Shown: positions 26,935 to 36,076 of the stretch, one piece after another
How the letters are laid out: the number at the start of each line of letters is the position of its first letter
Position numbering within the stretch: position 1 is the stretch's first letter
NCBI GenBank assembly: GCA_028691285.1
Contig: JAQUZO010000005.1
Location: 1-42,090, forward strand
DNA: 42,090 bases
Direction of reading: 5' to 3'
From: Anaerovibrio sp.
GTDB lineage: Bacteria; Bacillota; Negativicutes; Selenomonadales; Selenomonadaceae
The notes under the pieces: generated by a model
The model's database searches: none
Told to the model about the DNA's origin: nothing
What the model saw: the letters and a program-made list of their open reading frames with translations, nothing else
Made by a program: the position numbers and the translations under genes

Positions 26935-29301
26935 TTATTGCAGCTCAGCCAAAGTAGCCCCTGTGCCGCCCTCACTCATATCAGCAAAATTGAAGGCCGC
27001 CACATTGCGGTGCCGCTTTAAATACTCATGGACTCCCTTGCGGAGGGCACCTGTACCCTTGCCATGAATGATCAGCACCTGGCTGAGCCCTGCCATCACT
27101 GAATCATCAATGAACTTGCCCAAAACCACCTCTGCTTCATCTACCATCATGCCGCGGATGTCAATGTCCCGATGAGCCTGCTGCGTTTTACTGATAAAGC
27201 TGCTGCTTTTTCCTGGTGCGCCGCCGCCTGTTCTCTCCTTATGCGCCTTTTCCACAAATTTACAGTCCCTGACCTTGACATTGGTTTTGAGGCTGCCCAG
27301 CTGCAGCTCCAGCTCCCTGCCCCTGATAGAAAGCACAGTTCCCTTCTGGTCCAACCGGGTGACATATACGATATCTCCCGGTTCCAAAGTCTGCAGGTCA
27401 ATCGGCTTGCGGAATGCCTTGACCGAAACAATGCCCTGTCTGACCTTGCCGGCGGCCTCATTGATTTGCTCACGAGCTGCCTGGATAGCCGCCTGACGCT
27501 TCTGTATTCCCTGATCATTGAACTGCTCCTTCAGCTCCTTGATGACAGCCTCCGATTCACGCCGCATACGCCGTACCAGAGCCGCTCCCTCATCCTTGGC
27601 CTTGCGGATGATGTCTGCCTTTTTCTGGTTCAGCTCCACCCGCATGGCCTCTGCCTTGGCTTCCATCTGCTCTGCCCTGCGAAGCCTTGTTTCAATATCC
27701 GCATTCATCTGCTCATAAAGCATCTTCTCTTTTTCCAGCTGATTGATGACCTGCTCAAACTGTGCATGGTCAGCCTGGATAAGCTGTCTGGCTCGAATGA
27801 TCAGGGCTTCGCTCAGCCCCAGCCGACGGCTGATGGCAAAGGCATTGCTGGCACCAGGTATGCCAATCAGCAGACGGTAGGTAGGACGCAGCGTTGCCAC
27901 ATCAAACTCCACACAGGCATTCTCAATACCATCCCGCCCGAAAGCAAAGGTCTTCAGTTCGGAATAATGGGTAGTCGCCACCACAGAAGCCTTGATATCC
28001 AGCAAACGCTCCAAAATTGCCATTGCCAGTGCAGCGCCCTCCTCCGGGTCTGTGCCTGCCCCCAGCTCATCCAAAAGCAGCAGATCATCAGGTTCGGCCT
28101 GCTCTAAAATAGCAACCAGGTGGGTCATGTGGGCTGAAAATGTGCTCAGGCTCTGCTCAATGCTCTGTTCGTCACCGATATCCGCATAAATATTGTTGTA
28201 AACAGCAATTTCCGAACCAGATTCCACCGGCAGGAACAAACCAGACTGAGCCATCAGCACCAGCAGCCCCAGAGTCTTCATTGTAACGGTCTTGCCGCCG
28301 GTATTCGGTCCGGTCACCAGCAGCATGCTGTATTTGTCCCCGATGGCAATATCAATCGGCACTACCTTGTCCTCAGGCAGCAGCGGATGACGAGCTGACA
28401 GGAGCCTGGTCACCCCGGCCTCATTGATTATCGGCTCAGCCCCCTTCATCTCAAAGCTCAGGGCAGCCTTGGCAAAAACAAAATCGATTTCCGCCATGAT
28501 TTCACAGTTATCCATCAGCTGGCTGTCATTTTTGCGTATCTGCGAAGAGGCCTCCCGCAGAATGCGTTCCACCTCATGGCGTTCCGCCGCCATAAGCTGC
28601 TTGATGTCATTGTTGAGGTTCACCACGGCCATAGGCTCTACAAAGAGCGTTGAACCGGTAGCTGACTGGTCATGCACGATGCCTGGAAAATACTGGCGGT
28701 ATTCCTGCTTGACAGGGAGCACATAGCGGTCACCGCGCATCGTGACAATGGTATCCTGAAAATACTTCTGATATTCATTGTTATGCAGGAGACCTGACAG
28801 ATGCTCCTTGATCTTGACCTGACTGCCCTTGATTTCCCGGCGTATCCTGCGCAGCTCCACGCTGGCATCATCCCGCAGGCTGCCGTGCTCATCGACAATG
28901 TGCTCCAGGCTGCGCTCCAGCTGACCCAAAATTTCCAGATTTCTGGCCCAGCTTTTCAAGCTTGGTGCTTCTGCCTCCAATTCCTTGAAAAATTTCTTTA
29001 TCTCCCGCATAGCGTACATAGTGGTCAGGACATCCCAGAGCTCATCCGGAGCCAATACGGCACCCAGCCCTGTTTTTTTCAGGCTTTCACGAATATCCTT
29101 GATGCCCCCCAAAGGAGGATGAGCAGCTGACGCAACCTGCACAGCCTCAGCAGTCTGCCTGAGCCTTTCTCTGACCTCCTCCGGGTCATTCACCGGCACC
29201 AGCCCCTGCGCAAGCTCCCTGCCCAGCGTTGTCCCGGTCTTTTCACTGAGCCTGGACAAAATCCTCTTATATTCCAAAACCTTAAACGATTCTTTTTTCA
29301 C
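26935..29301 (-). CDS. mutS2: Endonuclease MutS2
   Basis: 788 aa; TGPNTGGKTVTMKTLGLLVLMAQSGLFLPV, LLLDELGAGTDPEEGAALA, C-terminal Smr domain DIRGMMVDEAEVVLGKFIDD..VLIIHGKGTGALRKGV. Confidence 0.97.
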   Translation of the reverse strand: MKKESFKVLEYKRILSRLSEKTGTTLGRELAQGLVPVNDPEEVRERLRQTAEAVQVASAAHPPLGGIKDIRESLKKTGLGAVLAPDELWDVLTTMYAMREIKKFFKELEAEAPSLKSWARNLEILGQLERSLEHIVDEHGSLRDDASVELRRIRREIKGSQVKIKEHLSGLLHNNEYQKYFQDTIVTMRGDRYVLPVKQEYRQYFPGIVHDQSATGSTLFVEPMAVVNLNNDIKQLMAAERHEVERILREASSQIRKNDSQLMDNCEIMAEIDFVFAKAALSFEMKGAEPIINEAGVTRLLSARHPLLPEDKVVPIDIAIGDKYSMLLVTGPNTGGKTVTMKTLGLLVLMAQSGLFLPVESGSEIAVYNNIYADIGDEQSIEQSLSTFSAHMTHLVAILEQAEPDDLLLLDELGAGTDPEEGAALAMAILERLLDIKASVVATTHYSELKTFAFGRDGIENACVEFDVATLRPTYRLLIGIPGASNAFAISRRLGLSEALIIRARQLIQADHAQFEQVINQLEKEKMLYEQMNADIETRLRRAEQMEAKAEAMRVELNQKKADIIRKAKDEGAALVRRMRRESEAVIKELKEQFNDQGIQKRQAAIQAAREQINEAAGKVRQGIVSVKAFRKPIDLQTLEPGDIVYVTRLDQKGTVLSIRGRELELQLGSLKTNVKVRDCKFVEKAHKERTGGGAPGKSSSFISKTQQAHRDIDIRGMMVDEAEVVLGKFIDDSVMAGLSQVLIIHGKGTGALRKGVHEYLKRHRNVAAFNFADMSEGGTGATLAELQ

Positions 29302-29304
29302 TGC

Positions 29305-31932
29305 TTATAAAACTCCTCTGAAATAATGTCCTCTGGTGATGCCGCTGCCTTCCAGCCGCTCTGCCTCAGCACGCTCGAACTCATCAAGCTCCCCCCTGCA
29401 GGACATATATCTGATATAATTTTTGATGGTATTCTTCAGCTGGCTGCTGTCCATGTACCTGCCGTCAATCCTCAGCCCTTTGATGCCCATAGCTTTGAAT
29501 TTCATGGCATGGGGCAGCATACTCAGACGGTTGGCGTTCAGCAGATGAGTATGGCAGAACTGGTCCATGACCAGAGGGAATCTGACATTTTTACGGTCCT
29601 TAAGGAAAAACTGCCTGCCGCCGGTGCTGCATGGCGCACTGCAGCTCCCGGTATCCAAGCCGCCCAGAAAGCTCCCCGGGCAGCAGTATTCAGAAACCAT
29701 CAGCTCCAGATTGCCATCCACAAGGCACTCCAATGGCAGCGGTGCTTCTCCAGACAGCCTCGCCAGTTGAGTGAAATTCAGCTCTGGCGAAAGAACCGCC
29801 CGGCTGACCCCCAGCTCCTGCAAATGACGCAATGCCTCGCAGTTATAGCTGACAAGCGAATAATCCGCCTCTATCGGCAGGCCGGTCAGCTTTGCGGCTG
29901 CATACAGGCTGCCAATATTGTGTACATTGATGCCGTCGCCGCCGCAGCCGTTGATTTCCACCAGCCATTTATGAAAGGACGCCAGCTCACTGTCCCGTAT
30001 AATCCTCGGTGTATTGTAAATCAGTCTGGCCCCTGCTGCATGAGCCAGTCCCGCTGCTTCTCTGCAGTCCGCCATGGCAACAGGCTGATGATTATATGTC
30101 TCTCCGCCAAAGACAATCCCTTCGGCGCCGGCCTCCAAAGCCGCCCGCAGCTTCTCAAGTGTATCTGCAACAACCGTGATGCCTGCCCCCTTCCTGCCGC
30201 TGCTGTGCAGTCCGCCCGGCTCGGCCAGCTTCTGCTGTCTCAGCTCATTGTGTGCCTTGACTGCTTCAATGCCGCTCCTGAGTGCTTCGCCTGCTGACCT
30301 GCCGAATTCTCCTGCCCTCTGATTGAATTTCGCCAGTCTCTCCGCCTCAAGCATCTCCACGCATCTGCGGCGAACCTCGTTCAGCTCACTGACAGGCACC
30401 ATGACCTCGCCCTCTATCTCTGTTTCCAGCTCTTTAAGTTCAAAAATACTGGTTCCTAAACGGGAAATCTGTTTGGCGACAGTCTCTTTGGTCAAAGGAC
30501 GCTTCAGCGCAGCTTGTCCCACAAAATCTGTTGCCGCAGCCGCTTTATTTCCTTCCGCATCCTCCATGAAAACAGTAAGAGGCTCTCCCACGGCAGCCCT
30601 GACCACGGCACGCAGTCCAATGCGCCGCACCGGCGCACCTGTATTGTACAGAGCCCGGGCGTTTTCCATCAAAGCTCCATCGTAAACCTTGAAGGCCCGG
30701 TCACCGCCAAATACTCTGCCTTCAACGGCAAAAGCTGCTGTCATACCCGGTTCAGCGGCCTTGACGGAAACCAAATCCTGCTGATTGATGCCCCCGGCGG
30801 ACCTTGCCTGCGTCCTGCCCTTTTTGCCGCCCGGCTTTTGCCCCTTCACAACATAGAGCTGGTGCACGGTTGCTGTCAGCCTGCCGCCAATCTTGACCCA
30901 AAAATCCACCTGATCGCCCACGGCCAGTCCAGCAGTCAGCTTCATAACAGCCAGTCCGGCTGCCTCATCATATTCCAGCACCCTGCCCAGCATCAGGCCC
31001 CGGTTATTCGGACGCTTATCGCTCATCATGCTGCGTCCCTGCTTTTTTTCCAGATAGGCCGTGGTAAAATCTCTGTTGAAAATCTGCGCCAGAGCCATCT
31101 TATCCGCCTCAGCCTCTGTCCTCTGCCCTGACAGAAAGCTGTCTACAGCCCGCCGATAGCAGCCTACTGCCACCGCAACATACTCAGGCTTTTTCATGCG
31201 CCCTTCTATTTTAAGCGAAGCGACCCCTGCCGCCAAAAGCTCCGGCAGAAGCTCAAGGGTATTCAGATCTCTTGGACTGAGCAGATATTTGCCTGCACTG
31301 TCTCTCAGCAGATCATGGTCCTGTTCATCCACCAGCGTATACGGAAGACGGCACGGCTGAGCACACCGCCCGCGATTGCCGGAGCGGCCGCCTATCATAC
31401 TGCTCATCAGGCATTGACCGGAATAGCAGACACATAATGCACCATGGACAAAGACCTCGATTTCAGCCTTGGCATGGGCACAAATATGGCGTACTGCCTC
31501 CAGGCTGACCTCACGGGACAGTACCACCCGGCTGAAGCCCAGGGCCTCCAGGGCCTGTACACCATCCAGATTGTGGACTGTCATCTGAGTGCTGGCGTGA
31601 AGGGGCAGCTCCGGTACAGTTTCCCGCACCAGGCGCGCCACGCCCAAATCCTGTACCAGCACGGCATCCGCTCCCGCCTCAGACAAAAAGCGCAGGTAGC
31701 TTTTCACCGATGCCAGCTCCTGATCATCTACAATCGTATTTACTGTAACATGGACCTGCACACCTCTGAGATGTGCAAAGCGGATTGCTTCCCTCATCCC
31801 CTGCTCATCAAAATTGTCCGCATAGGCGCGGGCTCCGAACATGCTTCCTGCCAAATATACTGCATTGGCTCCACTTTCTACCGCTGCTATAAATGCCTCC
31901 CGGCTTCCCGCCGGTGCCAAAAGCTCAACCAC
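29305..31932 (-). CDS. U32-family peptidase / RNA-modification-associated protein
   Basis: VVELLAPAGSREAFIAAVESGANAVYLAG, EVFVHGALCVCYSGQCLMSSMIGGRSGNRGRCAQPCRLPY. GTG start at 31932 preceded by GGAGG at 7-nt spacing is more plausible than ATG 31977. Confidence 0.92.
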   Translation of the reverse strand: MVELLAPAGSREAFIAAVESGANAVYLAGSMFGARAYADNFDEQGMREAIRFAHLRGVQVHVTVNTIVDDQELASVKSYLRFLSEAGADAVLVQDLGVARLVRETVPELPLHASTQMTVHNLDGVQALEALGFSRVVLSREVSLEAVRHICAHAKAEIEVFVHGALCVCYSGQCLMSSMIGGRSGNRGRCAQPCRLPYTLVDEQDHDLLRDSAGKYLLSPRDLNTLELLPELLAAGVASLKIEGRMKKPEYVAVAVGCYRRAVDSFLSGQRTEAEADKMALAQIFNRDFTTAYLEKKQGRSMMSDKRPNNRGLMLGRVLEYDEAAGLAVMKLTAGLAVGDQVDFWVKIGGRLTATVHQLYVVKGQKPGGKKGRTQARSAGGINQQDLVSVKAAEPGMTAAFAVEGRVFGGDRAFKVYDGALMENARALYNTGAPVRRIGLRAVVRAAVGEPLTVFMEDAEGNKAAAATDFVGQAALKRPLTKETVAKQISRLGTSIFELKELETEIEGEVMVPVSELNEVRRRCVEMLEAERLAKFNQRAGEFGRSAGEALRSGIEAVKAHNELRQQKLAEPGGLHSSGRKGAGITVVADTLEKLRAALEAGAEGIVFGGETYNHQPVAMADCREAAGLAHAAGARLIYNTPRIIRDSELASFHKWLVEINGCGGDGINVHNIGSLYAAAKLTGLPIEADYSLVSYNCEALRHLQELGVSRAVLSPELNFTQLARLSGEAPLPLECLVDGNLELMVSEYCCPGSFLGGLDTGSCSAPCSTGGRQFFLKDRKNVRFPLVMDQFCHTHLLNANRLSMLPHAMKFKAMGIKGLRIDGRYMDSSQLKNTIKNYIRYMSCRGELDEFERAEAERLEGSGITRGHYFRGVL

Positions 31933-32084
31933 AACAAAACCTCCGAATCTATTCCAAACCAACCGACTCATCATCAAAATATAATCATCAGATTATTATA
32001 TCAAAAAACAAACATAAAAAAAAGAACTGCCCGCGCTAAGCTGACAGTCCGTCCATCAAATTGCCATACTCCATCTGTTGTATA

Positions 32085-33620
32085 TCATAAAATATCAGCC
32101 TTCAGCTGCAGAGCTTCTCCCACCTGCTCCTCAGTGATCACCCCGCTGCCCCCAAGGTCGGCAATAGTCTGCGCTACCTTGAGGATGCGGTCATAGGAGC
32201 GGGCTGACAGCTTCTTTTCACTGAATGCCATTTTCAGCAGATCCTGTGCCTCTGCGGTCAAATGGCTGCACCGCTGCAAAATCCCGTGGTTCATCTGTGC
32301 ATTGCAAAACAGGCCCAGCTTTGCAAAGCGTGCCAGCTGGATTTTTCTGGCTGCTTCCACCCGCTGGCGGATTGAAGCCGAATTTTCTGTTTGCCTGGAT
32401 GAAGTGAGCTCCTGATAGGACACCCTGGGCACCCGGATGCGGATATCAAATCTGTCCAGCAAAGGACCGGATAATTTACGGGTATACTTCTTTATCTGAG
32501 GCGGTGTGCACTCGCAGCTATGGTCAGGCTCGCCGTAATAGCCGCAGGGGCATGGATTGAGTGCGGCAATCAGCATAATCCTGGAGGGAAAGCTCAAAGT
32601 ACTGTTGACTCTTGCTACAGTTACACAGCCGTCCTCCAAGGGCTGCCGCAGGCTTTCCAGCACATTTTTGCTGAACTCCGGCAGCTCATCCAAAAACAGC
32701 ACACCATTGTGGCTCAGGGTCACCTCACCCGGCCGCGGTATGGTACCGCCGCCAATCATGGCAGCAGCAGATACAGTATGATGCGGGCTTCGGAAGGGGC
32801 GCGCACGGAGCAGTCCGCTGTCTTTCGGCAGAAGCCCGGCAATGCTGTAAATCTTGGTCACTTCAAGGGCTTCATGCCTGGCCATCTGAGGCAGGATACT
32901 GCTCATGCGCCGAGCCAGCATGGTTTTGCCGGCTCCCGGGCTGCCTGCCAAAAGAACATTATGTCCGCCTGCCGCTGCTATCTCAAAAGCCCTTTTGGCA
33001 AAGAACTGCCCCTGCACATCCGCAAAATCCCCCTGGCTGTCCTCATCGCAGGCAGCTTCATGCTGCCTGGACGAAGGCTGCAGAACAGTCCTGCCATTCA
33101 GGAAAGCTACCAGCTCCGCCAGATTTTGGATGCCATAAACGGTAATTTCTTCCGCCAGTAAAGCCTCATTGACATTTTCTTCGGCAGTTACCACAAATTT
33201 CATACCGGCTTTAGCTGCCTGTATGACCATGGGCAGCACCCCCTTTACTCTGCGGCATTCGCCCTCCAGAGAAAGCTCCCCGATAAAAATATACTCGCTG
33301 ATACGCTCAGAAGGCACCATGCCGTAAGCTGCCAAAAGAGCCACTGCAATAGGCAGATCCAGTCCGGCACTGTCCTTCCGCATACCGGCCGGAGCCAAAT
33401 TGACGGTTATCTTATCCTGCTGCAGACTGATACCGGAATTCTTGATGGCCGTCCTGACCCGCTCCTTGGCCTCCCGCACCATGGCATCCGGCATGCCCAC
33501 CATTTCAAAGCCGGGCAGCCCATTGGCCACATCGACCTCCACATCAATTAAAACGCCATCTACTCCCAAGGTGGTAGCACCGCAGGACCTTGCATACATA
33601 TTCCTCACCTCATTCATCAC
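32085..33620 (-). CDS. YifB/ComM-family Mg-chelatase-like AAA ATPase
   Basis: 511 aa; GVDGVLIDVEVDVANGLPGFEMVGMPDAMVREAKERVRTAIKNSG, AGSPGAGKTMLARRM, CPCGYYGEPDHSCECTPPQIKKYTRKLSGPLLDRFDI. Confidence 0.95.
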   Translation of the reverse strand: MMNEVRNMYARSCGATTLGVDGVLIDVEVDVANGLPGFEMVGMPDAMVREAKERVRTAIKNSGISLQQDKITVNLAPAGMRKDSAGLDLPIAVALLAAYGMVPSERISEYIFIGELSLEGECRRVKGVLPMVIQAAKAGMKFVVTAEENVNEALLAEEITVYGIQNLAELVAFLNGRTVLQPSSRQHEAACDEDSQGDFADVQGQFFAKRAFEIAAAGGHNVLLAGSPGAGKTMLARRMSSILPQMARHEALEVTKIYSIAGLLPKDSGLLRARPFRSPHHTVSAAAMIGGGTIPRPGEVTLSHNGVLFLDELPEFSKNVLESLRQPLEDGCVTVARVNSTLSFPSRIMLIAALNPCPCGYYGEPDHSCECTPPQIKKYTRKLSGPLLDRFDIRIRVPRVSYQELTSSRQTENSASIRQRVEAARKIQLARFAKLGLFCNAQMNHGILQRCSHLTAEAQDLLKMAFSEKKLSARSYDRILKVAQTIADLGGSGVITEEQVGEALQLKADIL

Positions 33621-33845
33621 TTTTGTGTAATTATATTACCTGCAATGCCTTATGTAAAGAATATTTTTCGTTATATTGCCATTTATTCCGAATAATATAA
33701 ATATATAATATTGGCTGCCGTATTTTCTCTGCCGAACGCGGCCTGCAAAAAATTTCCCTGCGGCCAGGCTTCGATATGTCATTTTATGAAAAATATCTGC
33801 GGCAAATATGTTATAATGATAAAAAACTGCAAGGGAGCAAAGATT

Positions 33846-34703
33846 ATGATTACAGGCAAAACAACTAATTTCGGCGTCATCGGCAACCCTATCGGGCATT
33901 CCCTTTCCCCTGCCATGCAGAATGCAGGCATCCGGGCGGCAGGGCTTGATTATGTCTATATCGCCATGCCGGTATTGAACGAGGAGCTTGCCCAGGCGGT
34001 CACAGGCCTGAAAGCTTTGGGCTTCAGAGGCTTTAATGTTACCATTCCCCACAAACAGGCCATCATGCCCTATCTTGACGAAATCCATGAGGATGCCCAA
34101 ATCATCGGTGCCGTCAACGCCGTACTCAATGACAACGGCCATCTTATAGGCTACAATACAGATGTTATCGGCTTCATTCAGGGCATGAAGGACCGCGGCT
34201 TCCAACCGGCAGGCAGGCAGGCACTTCTCCTGGGCGCAGGCGGAGCTGCCCGGGCCATCATCTGGGGACTGATCAAGGAAAATGTCAAAAGCCTCACCAT
34301 TGGAGTACGCAATGCAGCCAAAGCACAACAGGTGGCAGAATACTTCGGCAAATATATGGACATACATATTTTGGATTGGCACAGCGCTGAATTTGCGGCT
34401 GCTCTTGGCCAGGCCGAGCTTTTGATCAATTCCACCCCCCTCGGCATGGTTCCCAGGACTGATGCAATGCCGCCGGTCGACTGGTCAAGGGTTGATCCGC
34501 AAGCCTTCGTTTATGATATCATTTATACCCCCGCCGAAACGCTTTTCCTCAAGGCTGCCCGCCAGCACGGCTGCCGAACGCTCAACGGAGAAGCGATGCT
34601 GGTAGGCCAGGGAGCAGAGGCCTTCCGGCTGTGGACAGGGAATACACTCCCGCCAGTGCCGATGGCAGAAGCCCTGCGTGCAGCCTTGCAGCAGCAAAAA
34701 TAA
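33846..34703 (+). CDS. aroE: Shikimate dehydrogenase
   Basis: MITGKTTNFGVIGNPIGHSLSPAMQNAGIRAAGLDYVY..FNVTIPHKQAIMPYLDE..GAGGAARAIIWGL..INSTPLGM. Start corrected from track 33711 to ATG 33846 (AGGGAGC RBS upstream). Confidence 0.95.
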   Translation: MITGKTTNFGVIGNPIGHSLSPAMQNAGIRAAGLDYVYIAMPVLNEELAQAVTGLKALGFRGFNVTIPHKQAIMPYLDEIHEDAQIIGAVNAVLNDNGHLIGYNTDVIGFIQGMKDRGFQPAGRQALLLGAGGAARAIIWGLIKENVKSLTIGVRNAAKAQQVAEYFGKYMDIHILDWHSAEFAAALGQAELLINSTPLGMVPRTDAMPPVDWSRVDPQAFVYDIIYTPAETLFLKAARQHGCRTLNGEAMLVGQGAEAFRLWTGNTLPPVPMAEALRAALQQQK

Positions 34704-34722
34704 ACCTTCCATACCATACAGG

Positions 34723-34764
34723 AACAGGGCCGGACATGAAGTTCACTTCACATCCGGCCCTGTT
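34723..34764. terminator. Bidirectional terminator between aroE and ubiX
   Basis: AACAGGGCCGGA...TCCGGCCCTGTT 12-bp perfect stem between convergent genes. Confidence 0.9.
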
Positions 34765-34765
34765 T

Positions 34766-35338
34766 TCATTTCAAATCATCCATACCGCCCTGCCAACGGG
34801 CAAACAGATTATTTTTGACCCCCAGATTATCGCATATCTTACCAACCAGCATATTGACCAAATCCATAATCGTGTCAGGACGATGATAAAATCCCGGACT
34901 GGCCGGAATGATCACCGCCCCCATGCGGCACAGCTTCAGCAGATTTTCCAAATGCCCGGCGTGCATGGGTGTCTCCCGCGGCACGATGATCAGCCTGCGC
35001 CCTTCCTTCAGCATGACATCAGCCGCCCTCGTCAGCAGGTTGCCGGTTATCCCATTGGCAAGACAGCCGCAGGTGTTCATGGAGCAGGGGGCAATCACCA
35101 TCGCATCTGCCTGAAAGGAGCCGCTGGCAATCGCCTCCCCCACATTATGCACATTGTAGATTTTGTCTGCCACCGCAGCAATATCCTCCAGCGTGGTATC
35201 GCACTCATAGCGGATAACGCCTACGCCGCTGTCAGAAATTACTACATGAACCTGATGACCGGCATTTTTCAGCACCTCTATCAGCTTCAGCCCATAAATG
35301 CTGCCGCTCGCTCCCGTAATACCCACAACAATCTTCAT
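34766..35338 (-). CDS. ubiX: Flavin prenyltransferase UbiX
   Basis: 190 aa; MKIVVGITGASGSIYGLKLIEVL, VIAPCSMNTCGCLANGITGNLLTRAADVMLKEGRRLIIVPRETP, ASPGFYHRP. Confidence 0.94.
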   Translation of the reverse strand: MKIVVGITGASGSIYGLKLIEVLKNAGHQVHVVISDSGVGVIRYECDTTLEDIAAVADKIYNVHNVGEAIASGSFQADAMVIAPCSMNTCGCLANGITGNLLTRAADVMLKEGRRLIIVPRETPMHAGHLENLLKLCRMGAVIIPASPGFYHRPDTIMDLVNMLVGKICDNLGVKNNLFARWQGGMDDLK

Positions 35339-35365
35339 CAGCTGTGAACCTCCTAAAATTATTCT

Positions 35366-35734
35366 TCATACCCATACAGCCTCAAAGGCGTTCTTGATAT
35401 GATTGAGACTCATCTGCCCTGCCGGGCTGCGTAAAATTTCCAGCACATCAAAGCGAAAATGACAGTTATCCAGCTTTTTGCCATGAATGTACCAGGCAGC
35501 CGTCCTGGTGATTTTTCGCTGCTTGCAAAAGTCCACAGCCTCGCCCGGCCGCCCAAAGCGCAGGGAACGCCTGGTTTTGACCTCCGCAAAGACCAGCAGA
35601 TCACCGCGGCTGGCAATAATGTCTATCTCGCCGAACTGGCAGCGATAATTGGTCTCCACAATCCTATAGCCGTGAGAACCAAGATACTCCGCTGCCAGCC
35701 GTTCCCCCTTATTTCCCAATGTCTTATTGTCCAT
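35366..35734 (-). CDS. YraN family (UPF0102) nuclease-like protein
   Basis: 122 aa; NKGERLAAEYLGSHGYRIVETNYRCQFGEIDIIASRGDLLVFAEVKTRRSLRFG. Confidence 0.93.
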   Translation of the reverse strand: MDNKTLGNKGERLAAEYLGSHGYRIVETNYRCQFGEIDIIASRGDLLVFAEVKTRRSLRFGRPGEAVDFCKQRKITRTAAWYIHGKKLDNCHFRFDVLEILRSPAGQMSLNHIKNAFEAVWV

Positions 35735-35740
35735 AGCAGC

Positions 35741-36076
35741 CTAATCCGTTGCTTCCTTCATCTCTGTCTTCCCATGGCGCTTGTCAATCCGGTATACATA
35801 GGCAAGGATTTCTGCCACTGTAGTATACAGCTCAGTGGGGATTTCCTTGTCCAGCTCAAGAGCCATCAGCATATTGACCAGTGACTTATTCTGATACACA
35901 GGCACCTGCCCCTTACGGGCCGCTTCCAGGATATTTTCTGCGACATGCCCCTTCCCCTTTGCCACCAGCTTAGGCGCCTGATTTTTTTCTATATCGTATT
36001 TTAAGGCAACTGCCTTTTTTTCCGCCTGAGGGTCAAGCTCCGGTTCCTCCTGAGGCTTTCGTCTGTCCCTGAGCAA
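35741..36076 (-). CDS. FlhB C-terminal-like protein (EscU/YscU/HrcU switch domain, YlqH-like)
   Basis: 111 aa, TTG start; AVALKYDIEKNQAPKLVAKGKGHVAENILEAARKGQVPVYQNKSLVNMLMALELDKEIPTELYTTVAEILAYVYRID. Confidence 0.88.
   Translation of the reverse strand: MLRDRRKPQEEPELDPQAEKKAVALKYDIEKNQAPKLVAKGKGHVAENILEAARKGQVPVYQNKSLVNMLMALELDKEIPTELYTTVAEILAYVYRIDKRHGKTEMKEATD

Noticed and set aside
33660-33710. AT-rich inverted repeats (TTATTCCGAATAA, AATATAAATATATAATATT) in the aroE upstream region
   Set aside because: Low complexity AT-rich promoter DNA; imperfect palindromes of this length are expected by chance.
33636-34382. 248-aa minus-strand ORF
   Set aside because: Antisense to aroE, which is strongly supported.
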